Shown: in pieces, positions 1 through 12,397 of the stretch
How the letters are laid out: each line of letters begins with the position of its first letter
Position numbering within the stretch: the first letter of the stretch is position 1
Source of the DNA: Dryomyza anilis
Lineage: Eukaryota > Arthropoda > Insecta > Diptera > Dryomyzidae
Length of the DNA stretch: 64,000 nucleotides
Assembly (NCBI GenBank): GCA_951804985.1
Contig: OX638131.1
Coordinates: forward strand, 90,780,349 to 90,844,348
Reading direction: 5' to 3'
The notes under the pieces: generated by a model
What the model saw: only the letters and a program-made list of their open reading frames with translations
What the model was told of the DNA's origin: nothing
Databases searched by the model: none
Made by a program: the position numbers and the translations under genes

Positions 1-474
1 ATTTATATTTAAAATAAGTACAATTTGCATGTATTTAAACGTGCAGAAGTATGTAGAAAAACGAATACATGTGCATTTAATTTTTACTACATTCTGTATT
101 TATTACAAATTTATTAAAAATAACGTTGTATATACGAATACACTTTTTATTTTAATTTTATAAATATACAGATTAAATACAACAACTGCATATATTGTTT
201 TAATGCATTCTGTATTTATTTGAAAGCGTAGGCAATTTATATATTCTCTGTAAAAAGAATTGTTATAAAGTTGTATCACAAATATTATTTCTTTATGATG
301 AAGACTGAAGTATAATTAAATATACAACTATTATAATAATAGTCAGTTCAATTCAAAACAAAAAAATGTTTCTATCAACAATATTTGTGGGTTTATTTAT
401 TTAAAATTAGATTGATAATATTTGTGGGTTTATTGATTTAAAATTAGGTTGATAATATATATCCTATTAGCCAA
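1..474. other. AT-rich intergenic DNA
   Basis: No gene is seen. At about 85-115 and 195-225 there are two copies of a short dispersed motif of the form ACTACATTCTGTATTTATT, which recurs near 16.0, 31.8, 32.3-32.7 and 44.0-45.5 kb. Between about 380 and 460 a 40-bp segment containing AATATTTGTGGGTTTATT is duplicated in tandem. Confidence 0.6.
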
Positions 475-739
475 TAGTAACCATTATTGTTATATTATTA
501 ATAATAAATAGAATTATTTTTCTATAAAAATTGTATAAATTGTGTCGTATTCTTTTCTGAGTGTATAAAATATATGCTTTTCTTGATTAACCAACGGAAA
601 TTTTAATAGTAACAATTATTGTTATATTATTAATAATAAATAGAATTATTTTTCTATAAAAATTGTATAAATTGTGTCGTATTCTTTTCTGAGTGTATAA
701 TATACATGCTTTTCTTGATAAACCAACGGAAATTTTAAT
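475..739. repeat. Two-copy tandem duplication, unit about 132 bp
   Basis: The segment from 475 to 606 is repeated almost exactly from 607 to 739. Both begin TAGTAAC, run through a TATTATTAATAATAAATAG stretch, and end with CCAACGGAAATTTTAAT. Only a few substitutions separate them, so the duplication looks recent. No coding potential is visible. Confidence 0.9.
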
Positions 740-1784
740 GATGTGCTTAAGTGCACATTTAAAACATGTTAAAATGATATCGAAAAGTTGAAGGAAATGT
801 CAGGCAATAAATGGTGTTGATAACGTTGTGTTCAATGTTTGTGTTTTTCATATATTGTAGTCCCAAGAAAAAGGTTCTTGTATAGCTAAAGTATATGGCA
901 GGGTCTTGTTATTTTATGCTACGGTTCGTGCTTTTGAAGGGCTTTTAAATAAATACATAAAGTTGTTAAATAACACACTCACACATTATGTATACGATAC
1001 ATTTAGCAAAATGAGTAATAAACTAAACTAATTAATAAATTTTGAAATAATATATAGTAACTGCTTTATAATTTGTTAAATATTGAATATTTAATAAAAA
1101 AAAGTATTTAATAAAAAAAAAAATAAAGTAATTTTCGGAACATTTTTAAATTTATCGGCCTTTTAATATAAAATAAAACAAAATCAAATAATTGACCAAA
1201 AATATTGATTTGAATTCGTTCCGCAGAACTGTTGAAAAACCTTAATTTTTTTGTGTTGAAAAATTCAGAATTCCCAAACAGCAAAAAGAAAGTATTCCTT
1301 ATAATAATAGTTTGGCACTACAGTCCTATAAGGACTTAGGCCGAAGAATGTATTCCTTACTGAAACTTATTATTAATAAAATATTTTATTAGATATAGAA
1401 AAAGACCATAACGTCGACGAAAAATCACCCAATACATTTTTATGAGAAACTTTCGAGTGTGTTGATTAATATTATAAAAAGTAATTGATGCATTTTTAAA
1501 GTTGAAATATCAATTGATAGATTTACATTTTCTTAGCATGTGATAAAAAAATTGAGATCATCGATTAAAAATTGACAAATATATAAATTTTTTTTTTTAA
1601 TGAATATTTGGCATTTTGAAAATGTATTTGGTGACATTTCGTTCCACAACGACATTTCGTTCCACAACGAAACATAAGAAAACATAATAGAAAAATTTCA
1701 TTACGAAAAAATTTCAATATAGTTATTTTGTTCTTATAGAAAAATGTCATTAGAGAAATCTCTTACTTACTAAATTGCGAATTA
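740..1784. other. AT-rich DNA without a recognisable gene
   Basis: No plausible ORF, RNA gene or named repeat was recognised. From about 1570 to 1760 fragments of the A/T satellite found at 2.9-4.8 kb appear (units like CATTATAGAAAAATG), including a duplicated ACGAC/CATTTCGTTCCACA stretch near 1635-1665. Confidence 0.5.
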
Positions 1785-2891
1785 CACTGTTCAGCAAAAT
1801 TAACACTTTTGTTTCTCCCTGCACAGAGAAAAATAATCGACGTAAATATAGCAACCGATATTAATTGCATTCATTAATCAATCCAGCAATAAAATTTACT
1901 AATTTAATGAAATTAGTGTTCGCTAATATTAATATTTGTACATCAATTCAGCAAATAATTTTGTCGGCGCAGTTTTAGCATATATAATAAATTGCTGAAA
2001 CTGCGCCGACTAATTAATTTGCTGCATTGACGTACAAATATTCATATTAGCAAACGAAAGTGCTGATTTACCGAAGAATAGCAAATGTTTTCATTAAATT
2101 AGTAAATTTTATTGCGGGATTGATTAATGAAAGCAATTAATATCGGTTGCTATATTTACGTCGATTATTTTTTCTGTGTGTCTTTATTCATAGCATTTCT
2201 ACATAATTTTAATGTGCTGATTCGAACTGTGTTTTTAGTTTTTTCCCTATACGTAACGTTTTTGAGAAAAATGCAAATTTCTTATTTTTGCATTTTTCAC
2301 TGCATTTTATAAAAAAAACTTTTTTTATAAAAAGTCTAAACAGCCATTGAATAAAAATTAAAACAGTTGTTGGCTATGAACAAATCAAGGTATGTTATGA
2401 TTTATGGACAACTTGAATATCGTTTAAAATATGATTGCAGTAACCGCTTAAAATTTAAAAATTGAGAAAAAAAGGAATTTATGAAATCACCGCGAAAGCA
2501 TATTTAATAAAAAATGTTTTATTTTTATTTTAAAATACTAAAATTACTGGAGATTTTACACATTTCGACAATGATATTATTTTTTCAGTGCCCTTTTGGT
2601 TTTTTGAGATAAATTTATTTTTTGTAGAATTTCAACTGTATAAAAATAAAACTTTATGCCATAACATTTCTTTATTTATTCCTAATCAATAAGCGTAATT
2701 ATTTTAAATCTAAAGCGGTATAGTCTTTTCATATAAAATTTTGTTTGTAAAATGCATTGAAAAAGACAAAAAACATAAAATGCATTATGCTCAAAAACGT
2801 AACGTATAGGGAAAAAAAAACTAAAAACGCAGTTCGAATCAGTACTTTAAAATTATAAATGAAAACAGAGAGAATTTTGTGCCGAACAGTG
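1785..2891. mobile_element. Candidate inverted-repeat transposable element hosting a nested MITE
   Basis: The left end begins CACTGTTCAGCAAAATTAAC. The right end, read on the minus strand, begins CACTGTTCGGCACAAAATTC. Inner inverted segments also pair, for example CTGATTCGAACTG near 2217 with its complement near 2835. The flanks are TTA on the left (1782-1784) and TTA on the right (2892-2894), so a 3-bp (TTA) or 2-bp (TA) duplication is possible. No transposase ORF is visible, so it is non-autonomous. A second palindromic element sits inside (1822-2178). Superfamily not assigned. Confidence 0.55.
1822..2178. mobile_element. Palindromic MITE, copy 1
   Basis: The segment is almost a complete palindrome. 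It opens CACAGAGAAAAATAATCGAC and closes with the complement ending TTTTTTCTGTG. The arms share ATATAGCAACCGATATTAAT and its complement. The centre carries GTCGGCGCAGTTTTAGCA opposite TGCTGAAACTGCGCCGAC. A diverged copy with the same order lies at 22691-23045. No ORF of its own; the short ORF across its right arm is a product of the palindrome. Confidence 0.8.
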
Positions 2892-2929
2892 TTATATAGA
2901 AAATTTGTATTATAAAAATATTTAATTCC

Positions 2930-4790
2930 AAAAATTTAAATATCAAACAATTTCACTATAAAAAAATTGCATTATGGAAAAAATGAATTTTTGAAAGAAA
3001 AATTGCAATAAAGATATGATAAAAAATATAATTATAATAAAATTGTATTATAAAAAAAATTATATTTATATATAGAAAAATGCATTATCGAAAAATGCTT
3101 TTACGAAAAATTTCATTATAGTTATTTTTCATAATAAAAAAATGTCATTATAAAATATCACAAAAAAAGATAATATTTTAAAAGACCTTAATATTGAAAA
3201 ATTCAATTATAAAAAAATAATTCAATAAATTTTGTATTTCATTATAGAAAAATGTCATTACGGAAAAATTGCATTATCAATTAATTACATTATAGAAAAT
3301 TCTTATTCTGAAAAATGTCATTATAGATAAATTTTCTTACGAATTACTTTATAGAAAAATTGTATTATAGAATAATTACATTATAAAAAAAATTGCATTA
3401 TAGTAAAATTACATTATTAAAAAAATGTCATAATTAAAAAATTATAGATATTTTTCATAATAAAAAAAATCCATTACAAAAAATCTTAAAAAAATTAATA
3501 TTTTAAAAATTAATATTTAATATTGAACAATTCAATTATAAAAAAAAAACAAACATTTTCTATCGAAATTTTCACTATGAAAAACTGCATTATATAAAAT
3601 GTCATTATAGAAAAATTACATTTTCAATATATTACATTATAGAACATTTTTAATATGAAAAATGTCATTATAGATAAATTTTATTTTACCTTATAGTAAA
3701 ATTGCATTATAGAAAAAATTGCATTATAGAAAAATTACATTATTAAAAAATGCCATAAAAATGTCTTTATAGATATTTTTCATAATAAAAAATGTCATTA
3801 TAGAAATATTTAAAAAAAATCATATATTAAAAGACTTAAATAAGGAAAAATTCCATTATTAAAATCGATTTTACTAGAGAAAAATGTCATAATAGAAAAA
3901 TATAATTATGGATATCAATAAATTACATTTAAGAAAAATTGTAATATAGAAAAATGTTGCTACAGTAAAATTTTATTTTAGAAAATCTCCACTATAGAAA
4001 AATTGCATTATAGTAAAATTGCATTATAGTAAAATTGCATTATAGTAAAATTGCATTATAGTAAAATTGCATTATAGTAAAATTGCATTATAGTAAAATT
4101 GCATTATAAAAAAATGTCATGACGAAAAAAATATAGATATTTTTCATTATAAAAAATGTCATTGTAGAAATATATTAAAAAAAGTTCATATTTTCAAAGA
4201 CCTAAATATGGAAAAATTCCATTATGAAAAATTTAATTCCAAAAAATGTTAATACCGAACCATTGCACTATAGAAAAATTGCATTATAGAAAAATTGCAT
4301 TATAGAAAAATTGCATTATAGAAAAATTGCATTATAAAAAAATTGCATTATAGAAAAATTTTATTAAAGAAAAATTTCATTATTGAAAAATGTCATCACG
4401 ATGAAAAAATTATAGATATTTTTCATTATAAAAAATGTCATTATAGAAATATATTAAAAAAAGTTCATATTTTCAAAGACCTAAATATGGAAAAATTCCA
4501 TTATGAAAAATTTATTTCCAAAAAATGTTAATACCGAACCATTGCATTATAGAAAAATTGCATTATAGAAAAATTGCATTATAGAAAAATTGCATTATAG
4601 AAAAATTTTATTAAAGAAAAATTTCATTATTGAAAAATTTTATTACCGATTTCATTATAGAAAACAAAATAATTTTAAAAAATGTCTATTATAGAACTAT
4701 TGCATCATAGAAAAATGTCATTTTGTAAGAATTTTATTATACATATTTTTCATTATAGAAAAATGTCATTATAGAAATGTTTTACATAAA
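2930..4790. repeat. Decayed A/T satellite, unit about 15-16 bp
   Basis: The stretch is built from variants of CATTATAGAAAAATTG and CATTATAGAAAAATGT, with runs of near-identical units at 4008-4105, 4265-4345 and 4543-4605. A higher-order duplication is also present: about 4115-4385 and 4390-4640 share the order TTATAGATATTTTTCATTAT, then TTCATATTTTCAAAGACC, then the short-unit run. Long decayed stretches between clean runs suggest an old array with local re-expansion. Confidence 0.8.
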
Positions 4791-7539
4791 AAATTGACAA
4801 TTTAAAAAACATAAAATTACTAAATTGCAAATTATATTTTTCTTTTGCCCTCTAATTCATGCAAACAACGTAAATCACAAAAACCCTCGCATTCTAAAAA
4901 CAAAAAACACCAATTTGAAACAGCACTGCGTTTGAGTGCCATTAATAAGCGCACATTAAACGCAGGCCCAAAATCACTCTGCCGCACAAATTACAACAAT
5001 TATCCTTGTGTCAGAGCCAATGTCCTTGCGCCAGTGCCCTATAGAACAAAATCACCAAACACATACAGCACAATACAGCACATCGCAAAGTCATTGAGAA
5101 CAGACTGCGCTGCGTTGTGCTACGCGAAGGACACTCAAAGGACACGTGCTGCATATTAAGACAAATGAATGAATGGATGGAAAATAAAGAAAAAAAAAAT
5201 AAGAAAAGTTTTCTCATTTAATGCGGTGACAAAAATGCGATTTTTATGTTAATTTTTATTTGATTGCAATTTGCTGAAAACGACAAAAGAAAAAAATAAT
5301 AATAAAAATACGCGAAAAATGTTTGTGACAGGCACAACATACTTCCTTCCGTTGATGCGTCCTGTATGCTGTATATGTTTTATGTATGTATCACTGTTTT
5401 GTGTTGTTTATGTAGATGGGCAAAAATAACATTTTTGGTAACATCCTGCAGCATATCCTGCGTGATATTTGGTTGCGCTCTATTCTAAAATTGCGTTGAA
5501 AACTTTGTAATGGCTTCTTTTGTGGGATATGTTAAAAAAATGTATTTTTGTCGAAAAGTCATTGTGCCTATGCATTGCATACACTTAGAGATTCTCATGG
5601 TTAAAGTAATTTTTTAACACTAGATGTCGTTGCATCCAGTATCACAATTTTGTGTTAATTTTTACAATTTTTTTAAATTAGCAGCATTTTTAAGCATTCT
5701 TGTAGAAAAAGTGTATTAAGAGAAATTTTGTTTGTATTAAACATATTGTGATTGCATTCCCAAATTACTAATTTCTATCAGAATTTACTGATTTGTGGAA
5801 AGTTCTAAAAAAAGGAATATATACTCAATCAATCTTTCGTTAAGCATTGAACTATAAGCAGTCTAAAAGTTTTCTTTATGCAATTATAATATGATTGGAA
5901 AAAACGTTTTAAATTGCTGATTGTAATTATGGAATTATTTTATGCAACATTTAGTTGTGCAATTTATTTTCAAAAAGAATAATAATAAACTTAAAAAAAA
6001 ACATAAATAAAATATTGATTTTTCTAATGTAATAACATATATTAAGTGTAAATATGTTTATAGAAAACATATTATAATTAAATTCGCAATTTTTCATAAC
6101 TAATTGATTTGTGTTTAGTTCTAAAAATTAAGAATATATAATAAGTACTGTTTTCATTTATACATAGAAAATGTGAACCTTAAACATTCAAAAAGTATCA
6201 TTGAGGCAAACGTTATTTGCTTGTTTTAATCATTTTTAATTGTAGCTGTAAATTCTACAGAAATTCTCCCATGCGACATTTATATGTTGAATTTAGTTTC
6301 AAATGAAATAAACTTTGTTGAAATTAATATAATATTATCGTTGGAGAAGTAAGAGTCACCAACTACTTTTTTAAAATGCCAATTATTCATTCACAAACAT
6401 ATTTATATATATATATATATCTATCAATTTCTAATTGATGAGTTCAATGATAAGAAAATGTGAACCTATCAATTGGTATTTCAACTTTAAAATGTATTAA
6501 TTACTTTTTGTAATAATAAAACAACCAAATGTTATTGGTTCTACCACGACGATATATATTATTTCAATTGGGAACACATATAATGATTGTAACCATAACC
6601 AAACATATAATGATTGTAGCTCATAAATACAAAGTAAAATGGTCGATGACAAAATTTTGTAAATAGTTTTAAATTCTAGTTATTATTTTAATTATTAAAT
6701 CATGAGCCTTTTAGGGATGACCTAGTTAGGCAAACATTTACTTAATTAGGTGAATAGTTTTTAATTACTACCGACAGTTATTTGATTGTTTAAACCTGCA
6801 TCTACTTGCTATAGTATTACTATTTAAATGAAATAAATAAAAATGAAATAAACATTTAAGTGAAAAATATTAATAAAATGAAAATTAAAAGTAGAAGATA
6901 CTGCTGAAACATAATTTATTCATAATAAACATATTATGATTGTATTCACAAAAACAAAATTTAATTGCCTCTTCCATAAGCTAATAAGTTTTAGCAACTT
7001 CAACAAAATTAAACTGCTGCATCGTAAGATATGTAGAGTTGTCTAAAGAATTATGACAAATATTATTAATGCAAACATTATTTGATTGCGTAAATCATTT
7101 TTAGTTCCTGATATTTGTTATGGGATTGTATAATGTGACAGCTAATTCCTGTAATATTAACTTTCAAATGGAATAATAAAAAAAAGGTATTTGTATTTTT
7201 TCTACTAGAAATACACCAAAAATGGTTTGCACCAAACATAATATAATTGCATTAACAATTATTATGAGCTATTATAAGTATTCCTTGGTTTTTCATATGG
7301 TCTTACTAATAATTTTACATTTGCAAATGAAATAAATCTAATTGGACTTGAAATAAAACTTAATTTGTGCACAGAATAATTATATATTTACAATAATTAT
7401 GAAATAATATTACTAAGTATAATTATATGCTTGCTGCAATTATAAAATAATATCAATATTTTACGAAAATAAAGGAATCAAATAAAACTAAATACTTAAC
7501 ATGTTTTTTGTGGACGGCATTGTGTTAACATAAAAATTA
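4791..7539. other. Long AT-rich stretch with no supported gene
   Basis: The only notable ORF is a 104-codon frame at 4845-5159, in a slightly GC-richer stretch. It has no ATG start, no recognisable domain, and is opposed by a 68-codon frame, so I do not call it. From about 5.74 to 7.3 kb a motif resembling AACATATTATGATTGTATTC recurs irregularly (near 5740, 6065, 6570, 6928, 7236), which suggests a very old repeat. A short TA microsatellite lies near 6403-6420. Confidence 0.5.
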
Positions 7540-8200
7540 TAGTTAACTATATTTGCTGCAAGCTTATTATTGTTCTGTGTACAAACTATATAAAACATTT
7601 AAGTATTTTTTTACATAAAATAGTTTAAAATGTAAATAAAAAAAAGTATTGTAATGCCAAACTATTATTACTAAGACTGAAATTAGCTTCGTGTTAATAT
7701 AATATTTAAATTATGCAATATTTGCTGCAAGCATTTTATAGTTCAGCGTAATAAATAAATTAAGTCTATTTATATTTCAGTAACTTTTTTTCATTAGCTA
7801 GTTTATGTTTGTTTGCGGAACGTGATAAGTTACGTGTTAAGATAATATTATTTATTTTTGTATTTGTTGCAAACATATAATTGTTTTGTGCACAAACTAT
7901 ATAAAATTGATTTGTAGCTGAGTATTATTTCAATTTAATTGAAACTTATTTTATTTGCTAGAATAAAATTATTTAACAAACAATATTAGTTTAATATTAT
8001 AATAATTATCAATATGTTGGCTGCAAGCATATAATTAGTCAGTGTACAGAATATATGAAAGTGAATTTTATTTCAATTTCAATGTTAATTCAGCAGCTTT
8101 TTTGAATGAAATTCGTTTCGATTTGTCAGAATTCACAAGTTTATTATGTTTGCTGTAAGCATATTAATGTTTTGCTTAAAAATTATAATAATTAAAAGAT
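7540..8200. repeat. Diverged tandem array, unit about 130-170 bp
   Basis: The motif TTTGCTGCAAGCATATTATT, or a close variant, recurs with GCTGC at about 7554, 7724, 7866, 8020 and 8152. Three copies are followed by a TGTGTACAAACTATATAAA-like segment. The rest of each unit has diverged strongly. No coding potential is seen. Confidence 0.6.
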
Positions 8201-8639
8201 TAAAGTAAGTATTTTTTTTTTGTTTTGATGAAGGTTTATGAAACAAAATAAGTTTTTGTACAGTTTTAAAATATTTTTGCGAACGTGTAAAATAAAATTT
8301 AGCTGAATCCATGTGCTTGAAATACTTTTCATATTTATTTTTGTATATTATACAAAATATGTAGCATTATCATTGGCCTAATTCTATGCATCAATAACTG
8401 CAGCTACCTTTATGGAAAAGAGCTATTATTGGCTACTTCTAAGTACCACATGCAAGTGATAGAAGAGCTGTAATGCGTGCGCATCTCGTAAGAGTTGAAC
8501 TTTTAATGCATTTTGTTGGACAGACTTTATTTTTTTCAATTTTTTTTCAATTTTTTCAGAAGTTAATTTTTTAGACTACATCCTTATAGACTGCAGCATA
8601 CCTTCAGATTTTAAACTTTTGGTCTTTATGCTTGCGGAC

Positions 8640-9012
8640 TTCATAATTTTAGATTTTATATATTTGAGTTATGTGTTTGCTTTGTGTGGCAGGCAAGTTA
8701 GTTGAAAACTTTCAACGTTGGCACGTCGCATATTTCCATTTCAATATTTGCAAAGTTTTCTTTTGCCTTTTTGGCACAAAATGCTGGTGCCTTGGTGGGT
8801 TTTTTTTTCTGTTTGGTGGCAGCTGCATCTTTTGGACGACACTCAAAACATATGCGGCACTCGAGGTCAGCGGAGCATGTATATTTTGTCAGTTGAAAGA
8901 AATGTGGGAAATATGAAAAATAATATAAAAAAGAAGAAAAAATAAAAAAAAGAAAAAATAAAAAAAAGAAAAAATAAATAAATAAAAAAGAAAAAATGTT
9001 AAAATATAACAA
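8640..9012. other. GC-richer island with overlapping ORFs on both strands
   Basis: An 81-codon plus-strand frame (8671-8916) and a 104-codon minus-strand frame (8698-9012) overlap here. The minus-strand frame begins in a low-complexity poly-Phe tract, but its last 60 or so residues are compositionally protein-like: a Cys cluster (spacing C-x6-C-x2-C-x2-C) followed by a Lys/Ala-rich stretch. The plus-strand frame is hydrophobic and Cys-rich. Neither matches a family I know. Either could be an exon fragment, and the strand cannot be settled from sequence alone. Confidence 0.3.
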
Positions 9013-11095
9013 AAACTAAAGTAAAACTTAAAAAAGTAAATAAAAGCTCTAAACCACTACATCCACCACATATACATCAACACGTTTGCATGTGCTCCAC
9101 ATACATTCGTTCTCATATCCTTGCACATTCGTGCATATCCTTGCAAACAGCTCAAGGATGCGCTAGCGCAAAATGTCTTCATGCACTTGAGTTATTTTTC
9201 AAGTTTTCAGTGAATTTTCAAAAAGTTTAAGATATGCCAACAGTTACGTGTTGGCGTCCTTTTTGCGTTTAGTTGTGGTTTTTGTTTTATTTTTTTTATT
9301 TTAATTTTTTTTTTCAAATATTACTGCATTGCGGACTACTTAAGGCAATGCTGTGATTTTTGAGGCATAAAAACAACAGATAACATAAAATTATAAAAAA
9401 ATTAAAAACAAAAAAAAAAAAATAATAATAAAGAAAATGTAAAAAAATTATAAAGGAAAAAAATGTAAATACAAGTTTGGAAAAACGTAAAGAATGTTAA
9501 AAAAAAAAATTAAAAAAAATAAAAAAATCCAAAAAGGATTAAAAAACTTTGTAAAAATGTAAATAAAGTTAAAAAATACCCGAATAGAAATTTACTTCAG
9601 GATGCCATCATTGTCTGATCAAGCTACCTGATTATCTGATAAGGTAATGATCAGGGGTTTACATCAGTGACTGATTTAAAACGTGACGCTGTTCGAAGTT
9701 ACTATCGTGATCTGGCTTTCTGATTTTATCCTAACCATATAGCATTCGAAGTATATTTAAATTATTCTGAGAGTAATTTTATCAAATTCGAGCTCTTTTA
9801 AACAAAAAATAGTTTTGTGAAGTAAGTTATCTCATAACTTTTGCAATGACTAAAAGACAACATTTTGAGTCTAAATGAAATATTGAAAATTTTAAAAAAT
9901 GTTGAAAATTTGAATTGCTTTTGCATTTTAATTTTACATTTATTTATGAGGATTTCTTTATTTTGTTAGAACAATTTTGTACCCAATTTTATTATAAACG
10001 ATTTTTTATAAAATCTCGATCATATTATAATACGATAGTCAATCAATTTTCTTAATATTTATCAGAACAGTTTCCATTAAGTAGGATTTAGATCAGGATT
10101 CTTTGTAAAGGATGGATCAGATTGCCTTACGTGGATATAAAATTAGGATTACCGTTTTAAACCATGATCATTTCAGATAGCCTTCAGAAGCGATGCCTTA
10201 ACGTAATCTGATCAGGGATGGATTCAAAAAAGGTCTAAACTTTAGCAATTTCCACTTGGGTAGTTTAAAAACGTAAACAATATTTGTAAATAGGAAAAAA
10301 TGAATTTAAATTAAAATAAAACAAAAAAAAAATAAAACAAATTGATTAATATTTAAAAATACAATAATTTCAATAGGCTTCTCAAAATGTTTGCCATGTC
10401 TTAGATATTGAACAGAGATGAACAAAAAGTAAAAAAAAAAAAAAAAAATAAAAAAAAATAATTAAAAAAAATAAAATCAAAAATGTATACAATGTAGTAA
10501 AACAGGTAAAGAAAGTTTAAAAATAGTTTAAAAAAGTAAAAAAATAAAAATAAGTTTTGAAATAGTAAAAAATTAATACTAAAAAAAATATTTTAAAAAA
10601 TTAAAAACAATAAAGTTACAAAAAAAAAAAAATTAAACAACAATTATTTAACATTTTAAATAAAACATTTTGATTATATTTTGCCATACTCCAAATAAAA
10701 AATATAAATAAAAATAAAATATAAATAAATAAAAAAAAAAATAAAAAAAAAAATAAAATAAAATAAAAAAAAAGAAAGTAAAAAAATAATAAAAGAAGCA
10801 AAAAGAGTTTTAAGAAAGTAAACAAGTGCAAAATATAAAACAAAAATATAAAAAAAAAATTAAAACAAAAATGTATACAAAGTAGTAAAACAGGTAAAGA
10901 AAGTTTAAAAATAGTTTAAAAAAGTATAAAAATAAAAAATAAGTTTTAAAATAGTAAAAAATTAATACTAAAAAAAATATAAAATAAATTAAAATCAATA
11001 AAAGTTACAAAAAAAAAATAACACAACAATTATATAAAATTTTAAATAAAATATTTTGAACATATTTTGCCATACCACAAATAAAAAATATTAAT

Positions 11096-11127
<32 letters not shown>

Positions 11128-11330
11128 AAAATAAAAAAAGTTAATTAAAAAAAAGAAAGTAAAAAAATAATAAAAGAAGCAAAAATAGTTTTAAGAAAGT
11201 AAACAAGTGCGAAATATTATTTAAAAACAAAAATCTAAAATATTAAATTAAAAATAAATAAAAATTAAAACTGTAAAAAATATTAAAATTAAAAATATGA
11301 AAGCCTCACATAACATATTTTAAAGTAGGG
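8925..11330. repeat. A-rich low-complexity region with internal duplications
   Basis: Most of this stretch is poly-A tracts broken by T or G (AAAAAATAAAAA types). Within it lies a direct duplication of about 370 bp: 10480-10838 and 10868-11215 share, in order, AATGTATACAA, GTAGTAAAACAGGTAAAGAA, TTTTGCCATAC and AAGAAAGTAAACAAGTGC. A MITE-like element lies at 9577-10262. A GC-richer segment near 9050-9180 shows no ORF. Poly-Phe ORFs on the minus strand are low-complexity artefacts. Confidence 0.7.
9577..10262. mobile_element. Candidate non-autonomous element with TACCC/GGGTA ends
   Basis: The left end is TACCCGAATAGAAATTTAC. The right end on the minus strand reads TACCCAAGTGGAAATTGC. GTTAAAAAA lies immediately left and GTTTAAAAA immediately right, a possible 9-bp target duplication with one mismatch, although the flanks are A-rich and could match by chance. 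GATCAG-type motifs recur inside on both strands. No transposase ORF is seen. Superfamily uncertain. Confidence 0.5.
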
Positions 11331-11900
11331 ACATTTAGTTATTTGTTGTAATGAAATTTAGTAAAAATTATAAAAGTTATTCTCGGCTAAGCCGATTCCA
11401 AACACTTTACAGAATGGACTTAATGTGCGTTGAAATGAAAATTCCGTTTAAAATAGTACAGAGCTCACCATGGTTTCTACAACTTCAAAATAACCATTAA
11501 GTTGTAATCGTGAGATAATTGTCTTTCATTTCGGTAGTCATATGTACAAATGGTTGGGTGTACCGAATTTCAATTTTAGGTTTTCATCCAAAGAACCAAA
11601 AATAAATTCACAGATGCAGATACAAATATAAACAAAGCAAAAAAGTTTCATTTGACACATTTTTTTTAAGGCGGAATTTTAAAATTAAAAAACAAACTGA
11701 ATTGACGGCATTTGTTTGGTTCAGGTGACTGAACTGGTACAACTTGCTGGAGATATTAATGTGGGTAAAAAAAAAATATTTCGAAATTGAAAAAATATAC
11801 ATTATGATAATTAACATCAGAATATTTAAAATAGATTTATGAAAATATTAATAAAATTATAAAATAATAATGAAAAAAATAATAATAAAAAAATATAATT
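11331..11900. other. Intergenic DNA, no supported gene
   Basis: A moderately complex stretch near 11380-11580 has no ORF worth calling. A 69-codon minus-strand frame at 11608-11817 has no recognisable motif and ordinary AT-rich composition. Confidence 0.4.
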
Positions 11901-12397
11901 TTTAAAAATTCTAATTAAATAAAAGTTCAAGTCTAATTTTCCCATTTAATTAGTACTTAAAGAGTAATTTTTATATATAAAAATAAATATATAAAAATTT
12001 CAGGAAAATAATAATAAAATAAATTAAAAATAATAATTCAAATTAAATAAAAGTTCAACGCTACCATTAGACTAGAAGTTAAAAGATTAATTTGTATAAA
12101 TAAAAAATAAAAATGTAAAAAATTGAAAAAAAGAAGGAAAGAAAATAAAAAATAAAGAAATATTAAAAATAAAAAATATTAAAAGTATTAAAAAATTGAA
12201 TTTAAATAAAAGTTCTACGCTAATTTTCCCATTTAATTAGAGATTAAAGAGTAATTTTTATATATAAAAATAAATATATAAATATTTAAGAAAATAATAA
12301 TAAAATAAATAAAAATAAAGCAAAATAAAAATTCAAATTAAATAAAAACTCAGCGCAAATTCAACCATTTAACTAGAAGTTAAAAGATTAATTTGTA
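11900..12397. repeat. Tandem duplication, unit about 290 bp
   Basis: Two copies of a composite unit are visible. AATTTTCCCATTTAATTAG with a following AAAGAGTAATTTTTATATA lies near 11934-11980 and again near 12221-12265. A second segment (TAGAAGTTAAAAGATTAATT) lies near 12072 and again near 12373. The copies differ by small indels. Confidence 0.75.

Noticed and set aside
4845..5159. A 104-codon plus-strand ORF with Ser/Lys/Thr-rich sequence
   Set aside because: No ATG start, no motif, an overlapping frame on the other strand, and no other support.
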